Of a stretch of DNA of 64,000 bases, positions 34,831-47,298 are shown one piece after another; the first letter of the stretch is position 1, and each line of letters starts with the position of its first letter. The stretch is taken from positions 83,240,856 to 83,304,855 of the forward strand of contig NW_026542597.1 of the NCBI RefSeq assembly GCF_028750875.1, read 5' to 3'. The stretch comes from Macrosteles quadrilineatus. Lineage: Eukaryota; Arthropoda; Insecta; Hemiptera; Cicadellidae. Position numbers and translations under genes: made by a program. The notes below the pieces were generated by a model that was not told the origin of the DNA, ran no database searches, and worked only from the letters and a program-made list of their open reading frames with translations.

Positions 34831-35840
34831 TTGTGAACACAGTTCCTTGGTTTGGTCACCTACTATGTATTTTTAACACGTTTTATCCCATCCAGTATAC
34901 TTTATTCTGTAGACAGTGTCAGAAGGAATGACCGCGCAATGTATCACAGAACCGACAAGGCTTAACCTAACCGTCGAGGGAGTGCAAATAGCGTGTCTAC
35001 GGTTATTTTAACACAGGAAAATGTTTTATAGAATAAGAAATCCACTGTAGTATTTAAAAAGTCATATGTTTGTGTTTTCATTGTGTAAACACCAATATAA
35101 TATTTTAGATGACAGAGTTTTGAACAAAAGTAGGCTTAGTTACCTTGGATTGTAGTGTAATTGGTAGGTAAAAAGATTAGGTCTAGACACAGACATTTAT
35201 TAGTAAATATTGATAATTTACCATAAAAACAAAAACTAAAATGTACATTATTTTAATTTTATTTCCGCCATGTTCTAAAATGGTTTTATATTGCACACAC
35301 ATAAAGCTGATCAAAAATAAAATTGTACACACATTTATAACGGTATCTTTGATTATAAAACTGCATTGTGCTCTGTGATCAAAAAGGGTACATTCAAATT
35401 ATCTTTCTTTTTGATAAAGCTACTGGCATAAATTAATGATTAATGCTTGAAATAGTCGTATTAATATCTTTATTTTTAAATGTTTTAAATTGGTATCAAT
35501 TTCTATCCTAATTAAAAAAGAGGTATATTTATATTCGTGCTAATTTTATTCCCATATGAACACATATTACTTGCAACATATAAGTCCTAAAGCATGCAGC
35601 TTACAGTATTTATTAAAATTTCATAATTGACTAAATTATGATAGTTTGAAATAATCGTTTACAAAACCGTTAACATGCGGTAAATACGTGCAGGGCTCCA
35701 ATGGGACTTTCTGATAATATTAGGACCATAACGATAATATGCGAATGTGTTAAATGTTACACATTTACATTTACATTTACATTATGTGGTATACAGTTAA
35801 TAGCATACAATTTGGCAGAGGTGTTTCATATTTATGTTAT
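34831..35840. other. AT-rich DNA with an ACATTT microsatellite
   Basis: A short (ACATTT)4-like run lies at 35759-35783. No gene was recognised. Confidence 0.5.
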
Positions 35841-36142
35841 ATAGAGGTCGTCCAGTGGTCGAAAACTCGACCAAAAATAATGCAATGTAATGTAAATGTA
35901 TAATGTAACTTTTGATTTTATGTTTATTAGTCACCAGAATGACAACCCATAAGGTCCATGGTAGTTTTAAAATTTTTAATTTAATTTTTTGTGCTTATTT
36001 TTGAGTCGATTTCAATTTAAAAAGGGATTCTGCTCATCTACAGGAAAATATCTTTCTAACAGTATCCGTAGATATTTCCTGTGATGCACACGAGCTGAGA
36101 AAAAAGGTTTTAAAGAAACATGCTTGCCTGTTAATATATAGA
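35841..36142 (-). mobile_element. Non-autonomous Helitron (family H2), minus strand
   Basis: On the minus strand it starts A|TCTATATATTAACAGGCAAGC (TC at 36142-36141) and ends with the perfect hairpin TGGTCG-AGTTTT-CGACCA then CTGGACGACCTCTAT. The expected CTAG is mutated to CTAT at 35844-35841. It is shorter (302 bp) than the other two H2 copies through an internal loss. Confidence 0.82.
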
Positions 36143-38500
36143 TTCTATATTGTTTTTGGTCAAATTGGAAAATAGTGCATATTAGTTAAGTGCCATGCTT
36201 GAATTTTACTGTATAGCACATTAAAGCCCACTTGAAGTAGATGATTTTTACTACATTAGGAAACAAATCCTAATGCGTTGTTGTATACATTATACATTAC
36301 CCTGATATGAATCTTAAATTTCAAGGACAAGAGGTTTGATTTTCATTCTAATGGCAATAGGGTCATCACTTATTAACCTTCTCAACCTAAGGACATCAAA
36401 ACGAATAAAACAAATTTATCAGGATACAAATATCATCAAACCCATTTGGTGTCGGGAATATAAAACCTAAATTCAAAAAATTAAACCATGTTATAATATT
36501 TTATTTCAATAAATCTTAAAATGGCTATAATAACAAGAGATCTTGTGCATTTTCAAGTCATTCAAATAGTTATGACTTAAAATTGTTTGTTCAGTATGTA
36601 TAAAAAGTGGGCCAGCTGATAAGAGTGACGTAATAGAGTCAATTGCACAAACCCCTAATGGCCTAATGGCAACAATACATCAGTAAGCATTGTTATTTAC
36701 CACTCAAAGTACTTTAAATTTCAAATCCAAAATTCAATTTAACATTCGCAACAAATACAGTCCGATCAAAAAACATTCATAGGCGTACTCATCAGGGTTA
36801 CACCGAATAGAATTGAAAATTTTAATTAAAAACATGTCCGAAACATTTTATGACTAGCCGCAGGATGTATGGGTTTCAGTTGGTAAAACTGCTCGGTAAC
36901 TGTTTTCCCCTCACACACACACTCAAACGTATACTAACACACACAGAGACGGACAACACGTCTCGCATCGTACAGTCTGTGGTACAACCATAAGACCTAA
37001 CGTAGAATAAAAACTCGGACTATTCTTAGGTTACTTCTTATCGAATTTCAAAATCTAAATGTTACTTTTGTTTTTACGACTTATAACTCAATTTTGCGTT
37101 GATTTAAAACACGTACTTTTCTTTCTTATTTAAAAAATCACATTATGATTTAAGCTTTACTTATTAGTTATGATAGCAGGTGGAATGGGGGAAACAGTAG
37201 ATAATCCTTACTGTACCAATATTTTCAAGTGGAATAACCAAAGAATAAATATAAGGCATCAAACACGAACATATTTAATTGTTACTGGACATTAAAATAT
37301 CATACTTAAAGCCTTTTCAGCTAATTCCAAGGCTTAACAAATCTACAAATGGGGTTATGTTTAATCTATGGCTATACCATTATACTAACGTAATCAACCT
37401 ACAATGTGGTTGATGCCTGGCACTTGTCACGGATGTTGTATGAATTAATTTGTCATCCACCATTTGATCTGTCGTATTGCAACTGTATTTTGATGGAAAC
37501 ATAGGTTGAATGCGACGAAAAATTTAAAAAGTATTTTGCTTAAAATTTACTGTTCCAGTTTTTATTTGAAGAAATATTAAATGTCTGTAGCTCAAACATA
37601 ATAGGTAAAACAAGTTTTTTAGTAGCAATTTCCTTTCATTTGTACATATCTATCGATCAATATAAATACTGTATGCATTTTATTTGTAACGTCATAAGTA
37701 CATAAAACGATTTATCTCAAGCAGATAAGAACAAAGCATGATTAAGGAAAAGATGCTTAGAGGCCATTGAAGGTTAATGTCTGAACACTTAGAAATGTTG
37801 CTTGGAAAATATATTGAAGGAAATAGAAATCATTGGTGTAACACTTGTTTGGTAAAAATTAAGTCACATTTTGTACTAACTTATAATTAATTAAAAAAAT
37901 ATTTTGTTTAAGAGGTTTAAATAAATGGTTAGTGTTCAAAATGTAATCTGAAGCTACATAGGTTTTATTACCAAGAATGATTTAGCATTTTTATTTTGCT
38001 TACCTATTTGCTTTCTCACGTCCAAAGCACCAAAGGTAATCCAAGAATGTTAACCTACACTCGGAAAGAATTATTGGAGCTAAATATATTTTTACCACGG
38101 AGAAAGACGAACTTGTTTCTTTCATTTACTTAGGTTAGTTTATTTAAAAGGGCCAAGGTGCCACGGTTTTTGCAGCTGCTCTGTTCCCATGTTTCAGTAA
38201 TCTCATTTAGAATTATTTTAGTTTAAATAGTGTTACAACGACTTTCCGCTAATTTTCTTTAACCTACTTTACAAAAAGTACTGATGCTCTATCTGATTTT
38301 TACACTAAAATAATTTTGGATATAGTAAATAGTACCAGTAATTATTAAAAGTAATTATAATTTCAAAAACCTCAATAAAAAAATGTCATGTTTTAGTAGC
38401 CACATATTTTACGTTCATTTTACTACAATCAAATATAACTTATCTCCAACTTCTCGATTTTTCTAATAGTTCGATTGTTCTAATAGTGTTCACCAAGATT
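36143..38500. other. AT-rich DNA, nothing recognised
   Basis: A CACACA-rich patch at about 36905-36960 vaguely resembles part of family A. No gene was seen. Confidence 0.4.
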
Positions 38501-41029
38501 CAAAACCAATAAAAGATTTATCAGGTTTGGAAGGGGGTAAATTGTAATAGCTGTTTGTAGCAAAACAACTAAATAGTTGAAGGCGATTTTTTTCAATAAT
38601 TTGTTTACTTATAACCTTACCTCAATGGAGCAGATGTACTTATGTCTGTATAATTTAACTTGTTTCCTAGGTGTGTTTTCTACGTTATTTAGGGTAGGAT
38701 TTAATCCAATTATTTTAGTAAAATATAAAACCGTCTTAAGTAAATACTATAAACCTATAAACACGATTTGTGACGTATTGTTCTAAAATTATTTTAATTG
38801 AACGAAAACTAACTTCTTTTAAATAAACTTAATTAGTATTATTTGTGTGAATAAAGTAAACCGCTACATATAAGCTACAATCAGCCATGTGTTGTTTCAC
38901 ATATCTGGGGAAATCTCAGTTGAAGATGGCTGCGGGTCCCATGGAGGCCGGTGTGTTAAGTTATTACAACTTTTGGTGACTTCTGTCAGCTGTTGCTTGA
39001 AGTTAGGTGGCAATTCATAAATAACTAGTAATCAAGTTACTAACCGAATGAATGAATCAGAAAATTTCTGTTTAAGTGCAGGAATTGAATCTAAATAGTG
39101 AAAACTTTATAAGTTAAAAACAGTACAAGTTACTTTACTTACATAAACTTGGCTGACAAATACTTTTGAAAATACGAGCTATTCTGTATGGTGAGATTTA
39201 AAAGACAGCCACTTGTTATAAAGATGCTCTATCTTAACCTAAGCCTTAAGTCGTTTTACGGATTTGGTCGTGTTACTCATACTTCTACTTCCTGAAATAA
39301 CACCTTATTAAATCGGTATGAACTCTGTTTTAACCCAAAAAAACTATTTAAAAGCTATCCAACAATAAAATTCATTAAAATCGGTTGTACCCTAGTACGT
39401 TTAAGTTGAACTAAATTATCTTGCTAAAATACCATTCTAAATATAAAAGATGTGTCAGACATAATAATCATTTTTTTTGTTAAAATTCTACATAGTTAAA
39501 ATCTATTTTTTATCAGGAAACAACGGCCTACCGTTGGTTAAAAAGTTACCACAATTGAGGTTCTTTGCTTAGCTTTAATGAGGAAACGGGATTTTACTTT
39601 TCCAACTTGTAAGCTTTGTACTGGGGTTAGAGTTTAGAAGGTGGGACACTTTAGGAAGTAAAATCCTGTTCTGGGTCCTGGTGCAGTAAACTTATTTATG
39701 GGGTTTTACTTATTTAGATTTGATTATGATAGGAGAAGGATTTCCTATGATTATCCGTGATGTCACTGATTGATTACCCAGATACAGTATACATTATTTT
39801 GGTTTATTCTTATCACGATAAAATATGTCAATGTAGTTTTATACACTATTGTATTGTTCAATTTCGAGCTCAACATAAGAATCAGTCCTTTTAAGAGCAA
39901 ATGGTATTTGTTTGAAACATTTAAACAATATTTGTATGTAACTTGTACATGTATTGGGCCAAGTTTCTGTCTTGTTGTCTTATCCCAGTAGCCTATTCAT
40001 CACTCTGCTAGTTTGTCAATATAAATATAAATTTTTAATTTAAAAATTTGTTTTATATAATAAATTATTTAAAGTATTATAAACGTATAAATCTTGCTAT
40101 TCAATATCGAAAATCATCCGGAAGATGTTAATATACTCTACTTCATGAAATATACATTAGATCCGTTAGCGAGTTTGCAATAGTAAATCTTTCCACTTTA
40201 TTTCACTTGTTATTTTATCCTTACAAAAATAACGATCTGTAATAGTTCTGTATCTCTGTATAAAATAAACTACGACTGCTTTCGAAAGACAACGCAGTCA
40301 CAAATATCGGAGAGCCTTTTCATTTTGCTTTGACGGTCAAATGGTTGGTTATGAGTTTTACAACTTTTCCTGGTTTGGATATGGACGCTTTTTATTGAAA
40401 TAGTCCCAAACAATTTCTGTTTAACTCGGCAAATAACTGGTTTTAGGATGAATAGTTTCATCTGTTAACTGTTAACAAACAATTTCACCATTCAGAAGCT
40501 ATCTGGTTAGTATTGTATCAGAAAATGTTTACAAATTATTTCCATCATTCTCTTCGTTTTATTTTTAATTATGATGTTGCGTTGATATTTTATTCCAATT
40601 GCCATCTTTTGTACATTCATACTTTGGTATAGTGGTATTATAAAACACTGTCATAAATAATTACTTTATTGTGATGGATTCAGTTAATTATCTTAATTTG
40701 ACCTCCAGCTATAGGAAATTAATTACGTCAGGTTTTACTCTGGATTAAAACTTTTCTGATTCGAACTTCTAAATCTGCCCCCTGCAAGGTAGATATATCA
40801 TTCAGGATTAAATAAAATGTAAAAGTAGTATTTAAATTTTCGTCATCACACACATCAAACTTCATCTTTAACATAAATCTCACAATGCTCTAATTCGAGC
40901 AAAGTCTGTTTGTCTGTCTTCTGTCTGTAATTTTAATCTTGAAATTCAGCGAAAGGATTTTGACTAAATTTTGGAATTAGAGACTTATTGGCGACAGCCA
41001 CTACCTCAGAAAAATTACTATTACTCTAC
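38501..41029. other. AT-rich DNA, nothing recognised
   Basis: A GC-richer patch lies near 38925-38960. ORFs of 60-73 codons (38577, 39770, and minus 40270-40461) have no motifs I recognise. Confidence 0.4.
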
Positions 41030-41165
41030 AGAACTCATTTCAAAATTTCAAAATTTTACATTGGCCTTATGAATTGCCAAGTAACTACGTTGGTTGAACA
41101 AAATAACATGGAAAAGTAAACAAAAGACTTGTAACATGTGTTTATAACTAGCCATCCACAGTATA
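41030..41165. repeat. Possible very diverged Helitron H2 fragment
   Basis: The order AAAATTTTACATTGG, CTTATGAATTGCCAAG, AAATAACATGGAAAAGTAAAC resembles the middle of the H2 copy at 23653-24004 (plus-strand orientation), but matches are patchy and no ends are present. Confidence 0.25.
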
Positions 41166-42225
41166 CTAGTAAATTATAAAATACAGTACAAAGTGATAAC
41201 TATTGAAATTATGAGCAAAGATTACACTGATGATTACTCGATATAGGGGAAAATAGTCAGTGTTGATAAGTGATGGATGTTTTGTGTTGGTGCTGTTTGA
41301 GTGCACTAGCGTCAACTCAATGTATCACCCTTATTTAAGGGTAGATTTTATAATTTGTATACACTCTTTTTTAGTTTACATAATTTGGACATCTGTATAA
41401 TAAATTGAAATTCAACTGGAACTCATATAATAAAAATTTAAAATTAGTTGTTAAAAACGTAAGTTTCTTTTATATCGCTTTTAAAATCGAAATAAACTAT
41501 AACCGAACCATGGCTTAGTCCCTCGGTTCTATTTCATTATCCAAACAAACAACTCACTCTTAAAGCTATGTATTTCAATGTTAATATTTAGTGTATCAAA
41601 GTTAATCTTAACTACATATTTCATAACTAACGGATTATATAGATTCGTGGGCATCACGTTGACCAATTGGAATATTCTGTTTGACTTTAAATGGGAATTT
41701 TTAATTAAAACGTGTTTCGCTGCAATTATATTCTACGAGTTGGACAACAGTCACTGCGACCGGTGAGTTTAGTTTCACCTCTGGTTGAGATTGTTTTGTC
41801 ATAAAATAATTAGAAAATGTCGACAATATAGAATATGTAGTAAGTAATATCTGAATAATGTGTTCAAATACAATCAAATAACACATCCTTGGAAATCTTA
41901 TTAGGATTATTTTCGTAATACAAACTCAATATCAAGTGTAATAAAGCATACAGTTATTCTTATAATACTAGCGCTCTTGTGTAATCATGTGTTTACTATG
42001 AACAGCTGTTATTAATACAAATTATTCGTCTGTTTAAGTAGACAAAATATTTTCGTCATAAGAAATACATTGGGATTTTGATGGCCTTTGGGGCAAGGCC
42101 CGAGAGCTTTTATTACAGGAATTGGTAAAAGGGGGAGTCTACACAAAAAATACTTAATTTTGACACACAATCTGTCCATTATTAACGGAGGAGTAGTATT
42201 TCGTAGAAGTCGCCTTGACGTATTA
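41166..42225. other. AT-rich DNA with one strong donor-like site
   Basis: A consensus 5' splice donor (GACCG|GTGAGT) lies at about 41762, at the end of a 62-codon plus ORF (41578-41766), but there is no matching acceptor with a good tract upstream. The reverse strand is also open (41701-41886). I do not call a gene. Confidence 0.35.
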
Positions 42226-43108
42226 TATACAGGGTGTCCCGGAACTCTCTACCAATATTTTAGGGCATTGTTCCTGGGTAAGAAACATATCTAAATATCA
42301 TATTTAAATTGTCCGGAAGTCCTTATTTACTCAGATAGCCGCCATTTTGTTTTTTTCACTTATTAATTTTTTTCTGAAGATTGGTTAAACATACGAAGTT
42401 GAAACTTTGCACAAACATTTATGACATTTAGACAAAGCTACAAAAAAATTATGACGATTTTTCAAATTCATAAAACAAAATGGCGGCTGATTAAAATTTT
42501 GTTTCTTAAATCTCTCGAAAACCGTTGATTTTACAAAAATTTTACAAAAATAACTTTTTTAAGGCAATTTTATTAAAAATCGATCGACACCTTAATCTTT
42601 AAGATCGGACGAGTATTAACTGAGATATGACGGTTTTAGTGATACGTGACCGCTTTCAGCATGCGCTGCAACTAATATCCGGCGGTCACGTATCACTAAA
42701 ACTGCCATATCTCAGTTAATACTCGTCCGTCCTAAAAGATTAAGGTGTCGATCGATTTGTAATAAAATTGCCTTATAAAAGTTATTCTTGTAAAATTTTT
42801 GTAAAATCAACGGTTTTCGAGTAATTTAAGAAACAAAATTTTAAACAGCCGCCATTTTGTTTTATGAATTTGAAAAATCGTCATAATTTATTTGTAGCTT
42901 TGTCTAGTTGTCATAAATGTTGTTGCAAAGTTTCAACTTCGTATGTTTAACCAATTTTCAGAAAAAAATTAATAAGTGAAAAAACAAAATGGCGGCTATC
43001 TGAGTAACTAAGGACTTCCGGACAATTTAAATATGATATTTAGATATGTTTCTTACCCAGGAAAAATGCCCTAAAATATTGGTAGAGAGTTCCGGGACAC
43101 CCTGTATA
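42226..43108. mobile_element. 883-bp near-perfect palindromic foldback element
   Basis: The left end TATACAGGGTGTCCCGGAAC (42226) is the exact complement of the right end GTTCCGGGACACCCTGTATA (ending 43108). Pairing continues through arms of about 428 and 427 bases to a 28-nt loop at 42654-42681, with only scattered mismatches. TA/TATA at the ends is a likely target duplication. No transposase is present. A read-through transcript would fold into a ~425-bp hairpin. The arms each carry GCCGCCATTTTGTTTT-type blocks seen elsewhere in the window. The class is unresolved (MITE or foldback). Confidence 0.92.
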
Positions 43109-43921
43109 AGGATATCGATCGTAGATAATTATTTTATACCTCTACTGGAGTACGTAGTTGGTTATTTAAAATTTTCGGTAGATTATTTGGTCCTGTAAAA
43201 AAACTTCCACAGAAGTGGGGGGGATATAAACTAATAAAGGAACATTACTTTTATAAATTTCAGATCCTACTCATATGAAACATTATACATGAGGAACAAC
43301 CATTCTAAAATTAAGACCCAATAGTTAATAAACTATAAGCTCCCATTTATGAGATAGAAATCAAATTTAATTTACGCGTAGTATTTATTACTAAACTCCG
43401 TTTACAAAATCTAATCTGTTTGAGGGGAAGTTCCCCCACCACATATTTTTGCTTTATGTATATGTTGCAGCTGATTGACGTTTTGGCAAACCTCAGCTGT
43501 TGAGCTGTTGTTGGGTAGGATCAAGTGGAGGGGGTAGATTTGTCCACTAAAACCCCCTACATGTTGTGAACAGAGTATAGATGAATATAGTAAAGCATTG
43601 AATAAGCATTGGTATTAAGCTCTCACAGAATTACATACTTGTATGTCTACTTATTGTTCGACATTATCTTTACGTTCAAATGGGAATAGGAGGAAAAAAC
43701 TAATAAGAAGATTCACAACTAAGACGAAAAAATTATAAATGCAACTTTTCGCTTTCATGAAGCAAAAAAAAAAAATAAACACAAGAAAAACTACATCAAC
43801 ACAATCTATAGAAAACAGAATTTTTACATAATTGTTTTATATTTACCTAAAATCTAATTAAAGTAAAACCTTCGTCCTGTACTTTGATTAGCTAAATAGC
43901 CTCGACCAATCATCTTACAAG
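43109..43921. other. AT-rich DNA, nothing recognised
   Basis: Short G and C runs (GTGGGGGGGAT near 43220; GTTCCCCCACC near 43430) and an A12 run near 43768 are the only notable points. Confidence 0.45.
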
Positions 43922-44083
43922 CTTTGAGCTTTGGTCCGTACAAATGTACAGTATTCAGTAAACATGATATGTTGCTCTAGTAGGACTGCTAAAGGCAAGG
44001 ACACATTGAAGCTATCCTGGGGCAGACATCACAGGATATACAGGTCCTGTGATCCTTAACTAGCAACTGCTGGAGTAGAACTA
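43922..44083 (+). repeat. Dispersed repeat family D, copy 1, with 9-bp hairpin
   Basis: It shares about 160 bases with 58488-58648 with few differences, including AAACATGATATGTTGCTCTA and CAAGGACACATTGA. A perfect stem ATCACAGGA-TATACAGG-TCCTGTGAT is identical in both copies. No ORF is shared. The flanks differ between the copies, so this is an interspersed repeat; there are no recognisable SINE boxes. Confidence 0.75.
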
Positions 44084-44132
44084 CTTAGTTTAAATAAAGC
44101 ATACATGTTTACTGTAAGAAAATATTACTAGT

Positions 44133-44850
44133 GAATTTCCCTATAGGGAAGTAGCTATTACCGTAGGTCTCATGGTAAGACTTAGGCCCGGGACCGATTT
44201 ACTTTTTCATTTTGATGTCCCCAGAGGACAAAAACACCATTCGTTCAAATTTTTATATATGTATATATATATATGTGTCCGTGAACACGATAACTTGAGT
44301 AATTTTTATCCGATTTTGATGAAATTTGGTTTGAAGGTGTAAGGCGGGATAAACTTGAATGAGTTCGCGATCCAGCATGATCGAACCATGGGAACAGGGT
44401 TTTATGGGGGGTTTTATGGGGTAAAAATTGGTTTTTCTCACTTTTGACCCTCAAAACACAAAATTACCCAATTTTTCTCTAAACCTTCTTAAAGAGCTTA
44501 AAAAAACAAACAATTCAGTATATCAAAGTGTTTTTGTACGGTTATTAGTTACGGAGGAAACTAAAAAAATTGTAAATTTCAAATTCCCATGTTATTCTTA
44601 AGGAGAATATTGTAAAATGTTGTAGTTTGCTTGTTTATGGATATCTTTTGACCAAACTTGGCAAATATATTCATTTTCTACTAAGCAATAATTATTTCAC
44701 TTAAAACACACACTTTATTAGTTTCCTTGTAGCAGCAAACCTGGGTACTCGTTAAACCTAATGTTATTTAAATAGATCGATTGAAAATTAATTCAGCCAA
44801 ATGGAAATTCGCTTAGACGGCAGGTTTGCTGCGGCGGGGGTATTTTTATT
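44133..44850 (+). repeat. Dispersed repeat family T, fullest copy
   Basis: About 715 bp. It opens with the palindrome TTCCCTATAGGGAA and continues with TAGCTATTACCGTAGGTCTC, a GGCCCGGGACCGATTTAC block, a TATATA microsatellite at about 44257-44275, ATTTTTATCCGATTTTGATG, GGTTTTATGGGG (twice), and TTAGTTACGGAGG. Near the 3' end GCAGCAAACCT (44732-44742) and AGGTTTGCTGC (44822-44832) form a perfect 11-bp inverted repeat, followed by GGCGGGGGTATTTTT. Other copies are at 22455, 27668, 31247 and 60841. No ORF of use; class unknown. Confidence 0.75.
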
Positions 44851-46943
44851 ATTAATAGCGAATGTTTATTTTATTAGGTGAATATAATAAATGGTGTGAT
44901 TAGCCTTGAAATTTAAGATAGGTATTTTGTACATGAAACTAGTTCAGTTTACATAAACCATCCTAAATATATGCTTGGGTAGAAAACATATTTGAGTTAA
45001 TTTTTAATTTAAAATTAAGCAAAATATAGGCCTACAGATTTTTTGTTTTGAATGGCATTATTCAAATTTTTTCCTTTGTTTTTACTAACAATAAGTATCA
45101 AGTGGTTAGTGAATTCCAAGGTTTAAAGAAGTTATATTTTATAAATACAACATAGGTATACATCCTCGTGATATTCATTTATAACTATTATAACAGTGGA
45201 TTCGTGTTATAACAAAACCAATATATATTTTGAATTAGTGATTTAAAAAAGTGTACCTGTATCAATAGTTTTTTTATTTAATTACAGTATATTAGTTTCA
45301 AGATGACTCTATAACAAAAATTTAAGTTTCTTTATAGTTTAAATTATTAACATGAATACAATATTTGCTAACTAATATTAATATTCTGTACTGCGTTTTC
45401 GTAGCCATGATAAAGTAGCAGAAATAATTCTACACTAATTAACATTAACATCAGTGTTTAAACTTTCTGATATAATACCGGTAGTATAACACGATGAGGA
45501 AAGTTGTTAGAAGTTGTTGCTTGTTAGCCTGAACATAAGCTGTTAATTAAAATCAGTTAAGTAAAATATTAAATAGAAACTTTCCAAATTGTTAACTAGA
45601 TTTTCAAAAAATGCCTGAAACAAATAGGGGCTAAATAAAAATTCAACGAACTGTGTCAGGAATGTTTGGTACACATTTTTAGCAAATGACCATGATAGGG
45701 TCACTTTTTAACCGGAAATGTATTGCAGATAAAAAACTTAGCAATACAAAAAGAAATGTTTACCTTAAAAGTAAAATATCAAAAACATTTTTTTCCCTTT
45801 AACATACTATAATATACAGCTTATCAACCACCTGAAGGTGGTTGGGTATAACCGAATTAGGTAACGTCGCCTAAACTACTTAACCTAACCCGACATAACG
45901 TAGCATAGCTTAACTTAGCCTTCAAATTGGTTAACCTAACCTAACAGCACTAACATTCATTGTTTTTGGTACTCCGGTTTTATTTCTAACTAGGACAATG
46001 TTTTGAACATTCATTGTATGCAATCGAAATCTGTACTTGTGGCCCCAGATACTATTTTTTATTGGAGTGCCATTAAGAGGTGCTATCTAACAAAAAGGTC
46101 GCCGTTAGATAGTAACAAGACTAGGGTTTAGACCGTTCCCTTTCAAGTTAAAAATTCAAATAGCTCAAGTATACTTAAAAATAGACATACACAATTCTTC
46201 ATAATCTTGTAAGTAACCACGAATGTGAAAGTAAATTGACAATGCATTCAGTTAAATGTGTTTACTCAATAAGTGAAGCAGAACATCTGTACAAAGCTGA
46301 TGTACAAGGTGCACTGTTCATTGGTCTGAGCTTCCCTTTGAAACAATGACCAAGTCAGCATGAAGCTTGTACAAATAGAGATAGAAGCTCATAGTGGCAA
46401 GCTTTATTGCATATATGGTATTTATAAACTAATAAATAATGGTACTGGACTGCTTTTGTTCCTTGAAAATATGTACCTTTTGTCGAACAACTAAATATAA
46501 TCTATAACAATATTTTTGTATTAACAGGAAGTCAAATCAGTGTCCAAGTTAATTTTCATTCAAGGATTTTTTACAGTCATGGCTATATATTTTTAGGAGT
46601 TTGTGGTATCTGTATGTACCTATACTACCAAAAGAATCATATGATTGCTCCACAATCAGTTGGTTATGTTATCAATATGAAATTTACTCAAAAGTGTGAC
46701 AAGCTACTAAGACAGTTGCCAAAACACCTATATATTTTTCTATTTTTTAAATATTAATGTGAAACAATCTAAAAAGCCTTAAAATATAAGATTAAGCTAC
46801 TTAATCTCAAATAATCTATATCATTACCCTTACCTGTAAGTCAATAATTTGATCAACAGATTGAGTCCTTAATATTTAAGATTGTAATATTAAAGTTAGA
46901 TTTTCTTATAAAAAAACATACATGTTAGTCCGATTTATCATTA
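44851..46943. other. AT-rich DNA, nothing recognised
   Basis: A stem AACCACC-TGAA-GGTGGTT lies near 45828-45845. Several AACCTAACC-type runs occur around 45885-45955. No gene was recognised. Confidence 0.4.
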
Positions 46944-47298
46944 CTAGAGGTCGTCCAGTGGTCGAAAACTCGTCCAAAAATGTGTAATGTGCAGACTTAT
47001 TTTCATTCCACGCTGTAATGAAACATGTGAGTGGAATTTATTTAATTTGTTTTGATTTTCTGTTTATATTTCGTTGTCATTTCGTAACCAGCATAGCAAC
47101 CCATAAGGCAAATGTTAATTTCTGTTTAATTTTAAATTAATTTTTCGTGCTTATTTTTGAGCCTATTTTAATTTATAACTGAATTCTGCACATCTACAGG
47201 AAAATATATTTCTAACAGTATGCATAGTTTTTCCCTAAGATGCACGTAACCTGAGAAAAAAGGTTTTAAAGAAACATGCTTGCCTATTAATATGTAGA
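46944..47298 (-). mobile_element. Non-autonomous Helitron (family H2), intact ends, minus strand
   Basis: On the minus strand it starts A|TCTACATATTAATAGGCAAGC (TC at 47298-47297) and ends with ACGAGTTTTCGACCACTGG and ACCTCTAG|T (CTAG at 46947-46944). Of the three H2 copies this one best preserves both termini. 355 bp, non-coding. Confidence 0.88.

Noticed and set aside
36852..36960. Another minus-strand Helitron ending at A|CTAGCCGC
   Set aside because: CTAG is next to A as required, but there is no convincing hairpin beside it and no TC start was found.
41578..41766. Exon ending at the strong donor GACCG|GTGAGT
   Set aside because: No acceptor with a reasonable pyrimidine tract was found upstream, and the opposite strand is open as well.
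45885..45955. Interstitial telomere array
   Set aside because: Only a few scattered AACCTAACC units, not a continuous TTAGG tract.
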